From assembly GCA_015055725.1 (NCBI GenBank), contig SVHO01000007.1, positions 1-56,301 of the forward strand: a stretch of DNA of 56,301 nt, read 5' to 3'. The notes beneath the pieces were generated by a model. That model saw only the letters and a list, made by a program, of their open reading frames with translations, made no database searches and was not told where the DNA came from. Shown one piece after another: positions 1 to 8,187 of the stretch. This DNA is from Clostridiales bacterium. Lineage in GTDB: Bacteria > Bacillota > Clostridia > Christensenellales > Borkfalkiaceae. A program made the position numbers and the translations under genes. The stretch's first letter is position 1, and each line of letters opens with the position of its first letter.

Positions 1-118
1 CTGGTGAGCGGACTTGGGCAACTCTGAACAGCTACCTTTGACGGACTAGCCCTACGGAGCTTTAGCGTAGTAGACGCTGACCTTCAGATGGTTTAGCGTC
101 GCCCATCAGGGCGACAAA
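1..118 (-). repeat. Structured repeat downstream of tRNA-Thr ending in a tRNA 3' fragment
   Basis: No gene is visible here. Positions 1-16 are identical to 162-177, the 3' part of the tRNA-Thr gene, but the rest of a tRNA is missing. Between the two copies lie short hairpins: GTCGCCC (98-104) with GGGCGAC (109-115), CTACG/CGTAG around 52-70, and AGCGT/ACGCT around 65-78. Motifs GGCAACTC, ACGGAG and GCCCATCA recur in the same order in the region next to tRNA-Asn (55447-55612). It may be a small tRNA-associated repeat; the window edge cuts it, so its full extent is unknown. Confidence 0.5.
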
Positions 119-120
119 AA

Positions 121-152
121 AAGAAAACACCATATTTGGATGTTTTCTTTTT
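121..152 (-). terminator. Intrinsic terminator of tRNA-Thr
   Basis: An A/T-rich inverted repeat (AAAGAAAACA-type left arm, TGTTTTCTTT right arm) gives a hairpin followed by a U run on the minus strand, directly after the tRNA CCA end. The terminator after tRNA-Asn is built in the same way. Confidence 0.75.
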
Positions 153-156
153 TTCT

Positions 157-232
157 TGGAGCTGGTGAGCGGACTTGAACCGCTGACCTGCTGATTACGA
201 ATCAGCTGCTCTACCGACTGAGCCACACCAGC
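157..232 (-). tRNA. tRNA-Thr (anticodon CGT)
   Basis: The minus strand folds as a complete cloverleaf of 76 nt. The acceptor stem is GCTGGTG/CACCAGC, the anticodon stem is GCTGA/TCAGC around loop TTCGTAA (anticodon CGT, reads ACG), and the T arm is AGCGG/CCGCT. The 3' CCA is encoded, with U as discriminator base. A sigma-A promoter sits about 30 nt upstream. Confidence 0.96.
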
Positions 233-268
233 AAATATTCAAAACAATTTAACCTAAATTGCTTGAAT

Positions 269-297
269 ATAATAACATAAAACTTGAAAAATATCAA
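269..297 (-). promoter_or_regulatory. Promoter of tRNA-Thr
   Basis: TTGATA (297-292), a 17-bp spacer, and TATTAT (274-269) on the minus strand. The predicted start is near 262, about 30 nt before the tRNA. Confidence 0.7.
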
Positions 298-348
298 CGA
301 TTTTTCACTCAGTTAAAAAAGATTTTATTATTTTTTAATTTTCCCCGC

Positions 349-1137
349 TTATTCAATAAGGCTTTTAATCTTTTGAGCGTTTTCTTTACCTATCTTATAG
401 CCTGCTTCATACGCCTTTTCAATGTCTTTTAATTGATAAGGCGTCATATCCCCCATATCAGGCACTAAAAATATATCGGGTTTTAATTTTTCAATCTTAT
501 GCGCCGTTAAATAATCGTCCATAATATCAAAAACTCTAAACGAAACGGCAAAAAGGTTTAATTTTTTAGTTATGTTTTTTAATTCTCCCAAAACGTCAAC
601 AGCAATAATCACTTCTGCGCCCATATTTCTAACCTGCTCAATAGGAACACGGCACTTAACCCCACCGTCAACTAAAAGCATTCCGTCTTTTTCTAAAGGT
701 TTAAAAATGGTAGGAATTGTTGAACTTGCAGTCACCCCGTCAGCAACGGACTCGTCACCGCTAAACACTTTCAAATTACCCGTTAACAAGTCAACCGCAA
801 CACATTGAAATGGAATTTTTAAGTCGTTAAACGTGGGCGTTTTAGTGAAGAAAGACGATATTTTTTTATTCATTTTTTGAGCGCGCAAAAGCGCGCCGTT
901 TCTAATTGGGTTTATAGATAAATCTATTAAGTTAGATGCCGAAATTTTTTGTGCTTCCTTAAACATAAAATCGGCCGAATACCCCGCGCAATAGCACGCA
1001 CCGACAACCGCGCCCATTGAAGAGCCTGCAACGTAATCGGCCTTAACCCCTTCTTCTTCCATTGCTTTTAGAAACCCAACGTGCGCTATACCACGGCTAC
1101 CACCCGAACCAAGCGCAAACCCTAATTTTTTAGCCAT
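349..1137 (-). CDS. Patatin-like phospholipase (RssA/YchK type)
   Basis: A 262-residue patatin-family acyl hydrolase, presumably cytosolic and acting on phospholipids or acyl esters. The sequence shows the oxyanion-hole loop GSGGSRG (10-16), the nucleophile elbow GSSMG (38-42, Ser40) and the dyad DGG (Asp157). Length fits the stand-alone bacterial RssA-like group. Its ATG directly abuts the stop of the upstream esterase (TAAATG), with an AGGTGA ribosome site inside that gene, so the two are translated from one message. The substrate is unknown. Confidence 0.88.
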   Translation of the reverse strand: MAKKLGFALGSGGSRGIAHVGFLKAMEEEGVKADYVAGSSMGAVVGACYCAGYSADFMFKEAQKISASNLIDLSINPIRNGALLRAQKMNKKISSFFTKTPTFNDLKIPFQCVAVDLLTGNLKVFSGDESVADGVTASSTIPTIFKPLEKDGMLLVDGGVKCRVPIEQVRNMGAEVIIAVDVLGELKNITKKLNLFAVSFRVFDIMDDYLTAHKIEKLKPDIFLVPDMGDMTPYQLKDIEKAYEAGYKIGKENAQKIKSLIE

Positions 1138-1992
1138 TTATTCACCTATTTTGTTCTTAATTATAAATCCTCTTTGTTTAAGCCACGTTTTAGATAAATC
1201 AAACCACGCCTGAACGGGAACGTTCACACTTGATTGATTTAAAGGCGGTGCAACTTCTTCAGTTGCAAGCGATAAACCATGTCCGCCGTCCTCAAACATA
1301 TGTAATTCAAAAGGCACGCCTTTTTTCTTGTATGCCATAGCCATTAAAAGACTGCTTTCACTCGGCACGGCGTTATCGTTGACAGTTGCCCAAATAAATG
1401 CGGGAACGCTATTTTCATCAACCAACTTTGGTATATCCAACTTTTTACGCAATTCCTCGTTTCCACCCGTTATTTTTTCAATGCTACCTTGATGAATTTT
1501 CCCAAAAGTAGAAAGCACGGGATAAGCCAAAATCACGCCGTCAAGTTTACAATTTTTAGTATGTTCGCCAAGTCTTTCTTTTACGTCTTTATCGGCGTAA
1601 AGGGTTGCGAGCATACCGCAAAGATGTCCACCAGCCGAAAACCCTATTCCGCAAATTTTATCTTCAATAACGCGCAAAGATTGTGCGTTTTCACGGATAT
1701 AAGCAACAGCCATACACCCTTCTATAAGTTGCGTTGGATAAGAAATAGGTGCAACCGAATAATCCAAAATAAACGCATTAAACCCTTCGTTTAAGTATGA
1801 AATAGCAATCGGCTCTTTTTCTCTTTCCGAAACGTAAGCATAGCCACCGCCCCCTACAATCAACATCGCTGGGCGTGTTCTCCCCTCACAAAATCCGTAA
1901 TCGTCAATAATATAACAGGTTAAATACCCCTTAGCACCACTTGGACGGGTTATATTAAAATAATCGTATAAATCAATTATGCGTTTTTCCAA
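1138..1992 (-). CDS. Alpha/beta hydrolase, acetyl-esterase-like
   Basis: An esterase/lipase-fold protein of 284 residues. It has an oxyanion loop GGGGYAY, the nucleophile elbow GFSAGG and a C-terminal GGHGL with the likely catalytic His, as in BD-FAE/Aes-type acetyl esterases that often act on sugar or xylan esters. The frame is open to an upstream TTG at 2037, but the minus-strand TACAAT -10 box falls on that stretch. A TTG at 1992 with GGAG (2006-2003) ten bases upstream is the better start. It is followed without a gap by the patatin gene. Natural substrate unknown. Confidence 0.8.
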   Translation of the reverse strand: MEKRIIDLYDYFNITRPSGAKGYLTCYIIDDYGFCEGRTRPAMLIVGGGGYAYVSEREKEPIAISYLNEGFNAFILDYSVAPISYPTQLIEGCMAVAYIRENAQSLRVIEDKICGIGFSAGGHLCGMLATLYADKDVKERLGEHTKNCKLDGVILAYPVLSTFGKIHQGSIEKITGGNEELRKKLDIPKLVDENSVPAFIWATVNDNAVPSESSLLMAMAYKKKGVPFELHMFEDGGHGLSLATEEVAPPLNQSSVNVPVQAWFDLSKTWLKQRGFIIKNKIGE

Positions 1993-2062
1993 ATTTTTTA
2001 ATCTCCAAATTATTAGGTTAGCAATATTGTAGCACAAGAATTAAAAAAATTCAATAGTTCGC

Positions 2063-2091
2063 TTGTAAATTAAGTTGCTTTTTGGTACAAT
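2063..2091 (+). promoter_or_regulatory. Promoter giving a leaderless DUF6062 mRNA
   Basis: TTGTAA (2063-2068), a 17-bp spacer, TACAAT (2086-2091). With the standard 6-nt gap, +1 falls on the A of the ATG at 2098. No Shine-Dalgarno sequence is present. Confidence 0.65.
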
Positions 2092-2097
2092 ATGCAT

Positions 2098-2775
2098 ATG
2101 GCATACCATATTGATACAGGTTTAATTATAGAAAAATTTAACGTTGATTGCGAATGTCCTTTATGCGAAATTCAAAAAATTGTTGAGGAACAATTTTTGC
2201 ACGAATTCTTAAACGACGCGGTTATGGAAGACAACACGCGCATTAAGGTTGGAAAAAAAGGCTTTTGCGCACACCACTTCGATATGCTTTTTGCAAGAAG
2301 AAATAAACTATCGGTAGCACTTCAAATCGACACACGCGTAAACGTGCTTAAAACCATTTTATCCGAAGAAAAAAGCGCACGTTCGGCATTAAAACAAGTT
2401 AAAGAACTTGACCAAGCGTCTAAAACGTGCGTGCTTTGTGATTACGTTGAAGACAGCATGGTTAAATATTATAAAACAATAGCGCAAATGTTTGTGCGCG
2501 AACGCGATTTCTTTAAGACGATTATTAAGTCTAAAGGCTTTTGCTTAAAACATTACGCCGAACTCTTGCGTTATTCACGCTATGCAGGGTTTGCAGTAAA
2601 AGAATACGTTTCAATTTTAGGTGGCGTTCAAAAGCGCAACGTTGAAAGGTTGCAAGCTGAGCTCAAAAAGTTTTGTGATAAGCACGATTACCGCAACGCC
2701 TTAGAGCCACTTGGTAGTGCCGAAACGGCTCTTCCACGTATGCGTGAAAAACTTTATGGGAAAAAGATTGATTAA
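2098..2775 (+). CDS. DUF6062 family protein
   Basis: A 225-residue protein that I match from memory to DUF6062, a Clostridia family of unknown function. It carries four Cys/His clusters: CECPLC (18-23), FCAHH, CVLC and FCLKH. They suggest two metal-binding units in tandem, each with a CxxC followed by a CxxH; no metal has been seen. The rest is helical and charged. The start at 2098 (MAYHID) is chosen over an in-frame ATG at 2092 because the promoter places transcription start at 2098. It is a single-gene unit ended by a hairpin. Confidence 0.75.
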   Translation: MAYHIDTGLIIEKFNVDCECPLCEIQKIVEEQFLHEFLNDAVMEDNTRIKVGKKGFCAHHFDMLFARRNKLSVALQIDTRVNVLKTILSEEKSARSALKQVKELDQASKTCVLCDYVEDSMVKYYKTIAQMFVRERDFFKTIIKSKGFCLKHYAELLRYSRYAGFAVKEYVSILGGVQKRNVERLQAELKKFCDKHDYRNALEPLGSAETALPRMREKLYGKKID

Positions 2776-2800
2776 AAAAAGACCGCACAGGTCTTTTTTC
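2775..2800 (+). terminator. Intrinsic terminator after DUF6062 gene
   Basis: Stem GACC (2781-2784) with GGTC (2790-2793), flanked by A and T runs that lengthen the stem, then a T tract. Confidence 0.8.
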
Positions 2801-2850
2801 TTCTAGATAAATATCTCATTTTATAACAAGGCTTTTAGTTGCGATTAAAC

Positions 2851-2882
2851 AAAACCGCTACCATTTTTGGTTAGCGGTTTTT
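2851..2882 (-). terminator. Terminator of the sugar-acid operon
   Basis: AAAACCGCTA pairs with TTAGCGGTTTT across a short loop. It lies just past the stop of the last operon gene and has T/A runs on both sides, so it can work in both directions. Confidence 0.8.
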
Positions 2883-2886
2883 TAGT

Positions 2887-3741
2887 CTATTTTACTTTGG
2901 TTTTATATTCATTAAATTTATCAATAAGTTCTTTGCCCACCAACGCAATATAATTGAGCATAGGTTGATAAAGTTTTTCGGGTAAATTATCGAATGAGTG
3001 AATAACTTCTAAATTCATATCCCCTTTAAACCCACAATCTAGCAACGAACGTATAATTTTTTCCCAGTTATGATTACCTTGATAAGGTATCCAATGCCTA
3101 TCTATTTTTCCATCCGTATCGTGAAGATGCACGCAACCTACCATTTCTTTATCCATACCTAAAATAAAGTCTTCAGGCTCTACACCAACTATTGCCGAAT
3201 GCCCCACGTCTACACACCCAGTAAACACTGGCGAATTTAACTTTTTAATAAAGGCGCAAAGTTCTTGAGGTGTCCAAAATTTTGAATTAACCAAGTTTTC
3301 AACGGCAATTTTAATTCCGCAGTTTTCAGCGTACGGTTGAAGTGCCTTATAAAAACTGTGATTATAATCGTAAAAATCTACACCGTTTGGCACTTTTATA
3401 GCGTGAATTACTATTATTTTTGCACCTATGATAGACGCAACTTCAATAGAATGCACCAAGTCTAAAAAACTCTTTTCTTCTAAATCCATTTTATCGCCGT
3501 ATTCAAAATAAAAAGGTGCGTGCGACTGATTGCATTTAAGTCCATATTTGTCAAGTAAAGATTTTATTTGCAAGGCGACTTTTTTACGTTCGGTTAAGTC
3601 AATCGCACCCCAAGAGCCGTCTTGATTGTGGTTATTAAAAGAATAATCTACACCACCAAAACCGGCATCTTTAATCATTTTTAAAGCAATTTCTTCGCCA
3701 AATTTTTCTCTAAAAAGAAAATTTTCTATACTCAATATCAT
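2887..3741 (-). CDS. Sugar phosphate isomerase/epimerase (TIM barrel, AP-endonuclease-2 fold)
   Basis: A 284-residue xylose-isomerase-like TIM-barrel protein. Barrel strands carry the usual metal-site acids and histidines: AVENL (Glu), CVDVGHS (Asp, His), HLHDTDG (His, Asp) and NLEVIHS (Glu). Family members isomerise or epimerise sugars, keto-sugars or cyclitols with a divalent metal. It is the last gene of the operon, three bases after the aldolase, and probably feeds a keto-sugar or sugar acid into that route. The precise substrate cannot be read from the sequence. Confidence 0.82.
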   Translation of the reverse strand: MILSIENFLFREKFGEEIALKMIKDAGFGGVDYSFNNHNQDGSWGAIDLTERKKVALQIKSLLDKYGLKCNQSHAPFYFEYGDKMDLEEKSFLDLVHSIEVASIIGAKIIVIHAIKVPNGVDFYDYNHSFYKALQPYAENCGIKIAVENLVNSKFWTPQELCAFIKKLNSPVFTGCVDVGHSAIVGVEPEDFILGMDKEMVGCVHLHDTDGKIDRHWIPYQGNHNWEKIIRSLLDCGFKGDMNLEVIHSFDNLPEKLYQPMLNYIALVGKELIDKFNEYKTKVK

Positions 3742-3744
3742 AGT

Positions 3745-4386
3745 TTATCCCCCCACTTCTTCAACGAAACGTCTTGCAAGTTCTACTATCTTATCAAACT
3801 TGTAATTAGCAATAAATTGTTTATTTATCAACGAACTACCCACGCCAACACCTACCGCACCTGCCTTTATAAAGTCTGCAGTATTATCAACGCTAACTCC
3901 ACCAACAGCCAAAAACTTTATATGAGAAAGTGGCGCTTTAACTGCCTTTAAATAAGTTGCGTCTGTACACGGAAAAAGTTTAACAAAATCTGCACCTGCG
4001 TCGTGTGCCGTTTTTGCTTCACTAGCCGTATATGCACCGGGAATTGACACTAGCCCACTTTTAACTGTATATTTTATCACTTCAACGTCAGTATCTGGTG
4101 AAACTATATACTCTGCGCCCGCGCTTATAGCAAGGTCAACTTGTTCTATATTCAAAACAGTACCTGCGCCGACTATCATTTCAGGGCAATTTTCTTTTAT
4201 TGCCCTAATAGTGTTTGTTGTATCTGAAAATTTTTCGGGCAATTTTTGATTAAACGTCACTTCAATAAGTTTAATTCCGCCCTTATAAAGCGCTTTTGCA
4301 ACTTCAACTGCACTGTCTACGTCAATGCCACGCACTATAGCTATGATTTTATTTTCTAAAATGCTTTTTATTACTTGTTCTCTCAT
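3745..4386 (-). CDS. KDPG/KHG-type aldolase
   Basis: A 213-residue class I aldolase that splits 2-keto-3-deoxy-(6-phospho)gluconate or galactonate into pyruvate and a three-carbon aldehyde. Visible motifs are IVRG, IEVTF (catalytic Glu), GAGTVLN, the Schiff-base lysine in FVKLFP, and LAVGGV. The segment after the catalytic Glu is EVTFNQ rather than the EVTLRT of classical Eda, so the Arg of that motif is absent and substrate choice is open. It follows the FAD oxidoreductase by one base. With a DgoD-like enzyme in the operon, a DgoA-like role is the best guess. Confidence 0.85.
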   Translation of the reverse strand: MREQVIKSILENKIIAIVRGIDVDSAVEVAKALYKGGIKLIEVTFNQKLPEKFSDTTNTIRAIKENCPEMIVGAGTVLNIEQVDLAISAGAEYIVSPDTDVEVIKYTVKSGLVSIPGAYTASEAKTAHDAGADFVKLFPCTDATYLKAVKAPLSHIKFLAVGGVSVDNTADFIKAGAVGVGVGSSLINKQFIANYKFDKIVELARRFVEEVGG

Positions 4387-4387
4387 T

Positions 4388-6211
4388 TCAGTAAATCCTC
4401 ACTTCAAAAATCCTTGCTTTATCAACGCCGTATGCAGATTGAACTTCAACAACGACTTTATCCGCCATAATACCACCGTTAACGTCAATAACGGATAGCC
4501 TTTTATCGTTATCCTTAAATTGTTTTATAAACACTTGTTCTTCGCCTAAAAACGCCTTTACCACGTAATCTTTGACTAAGGTGTGGGGCATTCCTTTAAC
4601 CAAAGTTTCTTGTCTACGTTTGGTTTGCGTTATCATTATCTCTTTATTCAAATCGGGATCAAAAACTACCCTTATTTGAGATATCAAGCTTTCCTTGTTT
4701 AATTTAAACGCTATCCATTGTTCTCCCAAATTAAAACTATCAGACTCCCAAACGTTGCTTTGTTCTCCTATCGCACGCGTCACGCCGGAAACGATGTTTT
4801 CTGGATTGTTTCCAAAAGTAAAACTCGATGCACTTATTCTGCTCTTTAACGCTAAGTCGTTTTGGTCTTGATTTTTAATTGCAGGAATATAGCAGTCGTC
4901 TTTTAACAACGTTTGCTGTAATTCTTTTATATATTTTTCGCCAACTTCTTTAGGTTCGCAACCATATTTTACGGCTATCGATGCCGCAGTACCGACTGCT
5001 TGACCGCCTATTGCACATGTACCCATAACGCGCGTTGACGCCATTGCTAATTTACTTACGCTTATATTGCGCCCAGCCATCATTAGGTTTTGAACGTTTT
5101 TAGAATAAAAACATCTATACGGAATTGAATAACTACCTGGGAAATTTATATATCGGGTTGGCAACCCTTTATGATATAACCCTTCTTTAGGATGCACGTC
5201 TATTGGCCAACCACCAAAAGCAACACCGTCCTCAAAATATCTATTGCCTAAAATATCGTTTTCATTAAGAATATAGTCACCAACTAATCTGCGCGATTCT
5301 CTTATTCCAGGAACTGCGCCCACCCAGTCGATAGCATAATTTTCAGCGTTATGCCCTTCATCATTTTTTATGTGGTCCCAAACCCCAAATAAGCATTTAT
5401 AAAGTTCTTCGTTGATTTTTTCCGTCTCTTCTATAATATTTTTACTTTCACCGCCAAGTTCTAACCACCAATACCCCGAACTAACGTTATATTCTTCAAC
5501 CACGCCGTTCTCACCGTGTGACCAAGTGGTGTTGCCGTGTGGGCGATTTTGCAAATCATCTTCGCTAAATTTATACGCCCATTCCGGTCTTTTAAAAGGT
5601 ACGTTCTCTCCCATATCCGTAGAGTGAAAAAGTATAGTATTGCCCATTGTGTTGCCATTTTCTTGTTCAGGCGAGTCAGGCTCGTTAAACTCTTTTTTCG
5701 CTTCACTTCCATATCTAAATTCTGCGCCTGCAAAATAACCGAGAGTACCGTTTCCCGTTGCGTCTACGAAAATTTTAGCGTTGAATTTATAAGTTGTTTC
5801 TGTGGTTGCTTGCCTGCAAACTATAGATTTAATTCGTTCACCATCCATAACCACGTCATCCATAGTGGTGTTAAGATAGCAAGTTAAATTATTTTGATAT
5901 TTAAGTTTACCCCAAATAACCGTGTCCCAAACAGGAAAGGAATGTTGGTCGTTCACACTCTTATTTAAAAGTTGAAGTTCCATTAAAATCCCCGTTTCAG
6001 CAAGGTCTTTTTTAACGGCGTGGCAATTTGCACCGCAAACGTGCATTCTAACTTCGGAACTGTTGTTTCCCCCAAACACTGGACGTGCTTGAATAATTGC
6101 CGTTTTTGCACCGTGCCTTGCGCAACTTAACGCCGCGCAAACACCTGAAAGCCCACCACCGACGATTGCAACGTCATAATCCTTTTCAATAACTTTTCTT
6201 TCTCTTTTCAT
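4388..6211 (-). CDS. FAD-dependent oxidoreductase (FAD_oxidored family) with C-terminal beta domain
   Basis: A 607-residue flavoprotein. The N-terminal Rossmann motif VAIVGGGLSG (about 14-23) is followed by FGGNNSSEVRMH, typical of the PF12831-like family, and a second FAD contact IFVDATGNG near 150. From about residue 455 the flavin fold gives way to a beta-rich, discoidin-like stretch. No signal peptide is present, so it should be cytosolic. Members oxidise diverse small molecules and few have a known substrate. Wedged between a sugar-acid dehydratase and an aldolase, it probably oxidises a sugar, cyclitol or sugar acid. Confidence 0.82.
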   Translation of the reverse strand: MKRERKVIEKDYDVAIVGGGLSGVCAALSCARHGAKTAIIQARPVFGGNNSSEVRMHVCGANCHAVKKDLAETGILMELQLLNKSVNDQHSFPVWDTVIWGKLKYQNNLTCYLNTTMDDVVMDGERIKSIVCRQATTETTYKFNAKIFVDATGNGTLGYFAGAEFRYGSEAKKEFNEPDSPEQENGNTMGNTILFHSTDMGENVPFKRPEWAYKFSEDDLQNRPHGNTTWSHGENGVVEEYNVSSGYWWLELGGESKNIIEETEKINEELYKCLFGVWDHIKNDEGHNAENYAIDWVGAVPGIRESRRLVGDYILNENDILGNRYFEDGVAFGGWPIDVHPKEGLYHKGLPTRYINFPGSYSIPYRCFYSKNVQNLMMAGRNISVSKLAMASTRVMGTCAIGGQAVGTAASIAVKYGCEPKEVGEKYIKELQQTLLKDDCYIPAIKNQDQNDLALKSRISASSFTFGNNPENIVSGVTRAIGEQSNVWESDSFNLGEQWIAFKLNKESLISQIRVVFDPDLNKEIMITQTKRRQETLVKGMPHTLVKDYVVKAFLGEEQVFIKQFKDNDKRLSVIDVNGGIMADKVVVEVQSAYGVDKARIFEVRIY

Positions 6212-6226
6212 TTTACCTATTCCTTT

Positions 6227-7375
6227 TTACCACTCGGCAACACTACCGTCTGCATGTCTCCAAACGGGATTTTTCCAACTGTGAGGGGTTTTATTTTCTT
6301 CAATGATAAGTTCTTTATTTATTTCAAGGCCAAGTCCTGCCCCCGTTGGCATATCTACCCAACCGTTTTTGAAATCAAACACTTGCTTGTTTTTAACGTA
6401 ATCTAAAACCGATTTCCCAACGTTATAGTGTATACCCATACTTTGCTCTTGTATAAACGCATTATAACTAACGGCGTCAACTTGCAAGCAACTTGAAAGT
6501 GCAATCGGCCCTAACGGACAATGTGGTGCTAACGCAACGTCATACGCTTCAGCCATTGCCGCTATTTTTTGGACTTCCGTAATACCGCCAGCGTGCGAAA
6601 GGTCGGGTTGGATAATATCAACGCCACCAGCCGTCAATAAGCGTTTAAAATCATATTTTGAAAATAGCCTTTCACCCGTCGCTATGGGAATATTACACGC
6701 ACGGGCAATTTCCTTAAATTCTTCCATATTTTCACACAAAACGGGTTCTTCAATAAACATAGGGTCAAATTGTTCTAATTTTTTTGCGAGAACTTTTGCC
6801 ATTGGCTTGTGTACCCTGCCGTGAAAATCGATTGCTATTCCAAAATATTTTCCGCACGCCTCCCTAATAGACGCAACACGCTCTAAAACGGCGTCCACCT
6901 TGTCGTAAGTATCAACAAACTGCAATTCTTCAGTGGCATTCATTTTAATAGCAGTAAAGCCTTCGTCTTTCTTTTCTTTTGCGCTAAGCGCAACGTCACT
7001 TGGTCTATCCCCGCCAACCCAACAATAAACCTTAATTTTATCTCTACAAGTTCCGCCCAATAATTCGTGAACAGGCGCACCTAATTTTTTACCTTTTATA
7101 TCCCAAAGCGCTTGGTCAATGCCTGCGATAGCACTCATAAGAATTGGACCGCCACGATAAAAAGCACAGCGATAAAGCATATTCCAAATATCTTGAATTT
7201 TACTTGGGTCTTTACCTATAAGATATTCTTCCATTTCTTTAACGCACGCGGAAACGGTTGAAGCTTTTCCTTCTATAACTGCTTCACCCCAACCAACTAA
7301 GCCGTCATCCGTGGTAATTTCTACCATGCACCACCTTGGGCGAACAAGGTAAGTGTTAATTCTTTTGATTTTCAT
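6227..7375 (-). CDS. dgoD: D-galactonate dehydratase-like enolase-superfamily enzyme
   Basis: A 382-residue mandelate racemase/enolase-superfamily enzyme, closely like E. coli DgoD from end to end as far as I recall that sequence. Shared blocks include [58 protein letters not shown] and a C-terminal WRH..GSVAEW. The metal-binding acids (Asp in DFHGR, Glu in EEP, Glu in GER) and catalytic histidines are present. It would convert D-galactonate to 2-keto-3-deoxygalactonate. It is the first gene of the operon, with AAAGGAG nine bases before the ATG. No kinase or transporter is nearby. Confidence 0.9.
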   Translation of the reverse strand: MKIKRINTYLVRPRWCMVEITTDDGLVGWGEAVIEGKASTVSACVKEMEEYLIGKDPSKIQDIWNMLYRCAFYRGGPILMSAIAGIDQALWDIKGKKLGAPVHELLGGTCRDKIKVYCWVGGDRPSDVALSAKEKKDEGFTAIKMNATEELQFVDTYDKVDAVLERVASIREACGKYFGIAIDFHGRVHKPMAKVLAKKLEQFDPMFIEEPVLCENMEEFKEIARACNIPIATGERLFSKYDFKRLLTAGGVDIIQPDLSHAGGITEVQKIAAMAEAYDVALAPHCPLGPIALSSCLQVDAVSYNAFIQEQSMGIHYNVGKSVLDYVKNKQVFDFKNGWVDMPTGAGLGLEINKELIIEENKTPHSWKNPVWRHADGSVAEW

Positions 7376-7388
7376 TTTTTCTCCTTTA

Positions 7389-7408
7389 CTTGTAAGATGT
7401 ATTATAAG
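7389..7408 (-). promoter_or_regulatory. Operon promoter -10 within a candidate GntR operator
   Basis: Inverted repeat CTTGTAA (7389-7395) / TTATAAG (7402-7408), one mismatch. It contains the minus-strand -10 TATAAT (7406-7401); no good -35 is seen. A related TTGTAT/ATACAA repeat overlaps the regulator's own promoter, so both may be bound by the GntR protein. Confidence 0.5.
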
Positions 7409-7410
7409 TT

Positions 7411-7440
7411 AATATATTTTTTTACCACCATAAATGGTGG
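7411..7440 (-). terminator. Terminator after the GntR gene
   Basis: CCACCA (7425-7430), TAAA loop, TGGTGG (7435-7440). On the minus strand the stem is followed by TAAAAAAATATATT, an imperfect U tract, so it is a weaker terminator. Confidence 0.6.
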
Positions 7441-7448
7441 CGTAAATT

Positions 7449-8123
7449 TTAGTTTTTAAATATTTCTTGTAAGCGCGCAAAATTATATTCGCCGTTGTTT
7501 TCTGTAAGCATAATTACGCGTTTTACGTCTCTTTTTAAAAGCGCGTCCGCAATTTGCCCGTGCAAATTTATAGCATATGCTCTGCCGTCTTCAATCGAGT
7601 TGGTTGCGCTAAGAGCGTTTTTAATAAGATTTTCACAGTTTTCATAAGCGTTCAATAGCAAAACGTTTTTAGATGCTTTTATTATAGCATAGTGAAAATC
7701 ATAATCAAGTTGATTAAAATCTTGCTCACCATTCACCATTTTTTTATGTATTTCTTTTACCGCACTTAAATCCTTATCGTCGGCGTTTTGAACTGCAAGT
7801 TTTACTGCAACGCTCTCAATCCCCGTTCTAAAATCCATAACGGACTTAAACGTTTCAAAGTCAAAAACACCCGTATTTTGATACCTAATAAAGTTGTTGG
7901 GGTTTGCTAAATATGAACCTTTCCCTTGATACGTAATTATTAATTTTTCATTTCTTAAACGAGAAAGCGCTTCTCTAACGACAACTCTGCTAACGTTAAG
8001 TTGTTTGCAGAGTTGATTTTCGGACGGGATTTTGCTACCTTCTGAAAACTTTTGAGAGAGAAGTTCCTCTTTTATTCTCTTATAAGCCTCGTCAACAAGG
8101 CTATATTTCATTATTTTATCCAT
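7449..8123 (-). CDS. GntR-family regulator, FadR (FCD) subfamily
   Basis: A 224-residue regulator. The winged helix spans about 1-75 (KIPSENQLCKQLNVSRVVVREALSRL), followed by a helical FCD ligand-binding domain (DFETFKSVMDFRTGIES, DYDFHYAII). FCD proteins usually sense sugar acids or carboxylates, which suits the downstream operon. An upstream in-frame TTG at 8162 lies within the -10 box and cannot be the start; the ATG at 8123 is used, though no clear Shine-Dalgarno sequence precedes it. It is probably a repressor of itself and the operon. Confidence 0.85.
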   Translation of the reverse strand: MDKIMKYSLVDEAYKRIKEELLSQKFSEGSKIPSENQLCKQLNVSRVVVREALSRLRNEKLIITYQGKGSYLANPNNFIRYQNTGVFDFETFKSVMDFRTGIESVAVKLAVQNADDKDLSAVKEIHKKMVNGEQDFNQLDYDFHYAIIKASKNVLLLNAYENCENLIKNALSATNSIEDGRAYAINLHGQIADALLKRDVKRVIMLTENNGEYNFARLQEIFKN

Positions 8124-8153
8124 AATTTTTACCGTAAAATAACTTGTATTTTT

Positions 8154-8182
8154 ATTATACAACTTGTGTTTAATCTCGTCAA
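8154..8182 (-). promoter_or_regulatory. Promoter of the GntR gene with overlapping dyad
   Basis: TTGACG (8182-8177), 17-bp spacer, TATAAT (8159-8154). A TTGTAT/ATACAA inverted repeat with a 7-bp spacer covers 8144-8162, a plausible autoregulatory operator. Confidence 0.75.
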
Positions 8183-8187
8183 GCGTT

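Noticed and set aside
5412-5887. Plus-strand frames inside the FAD oxidoreductase gene
   Set aside because: Shadows of a well-supported minus-strand gene, without ribosome sites.
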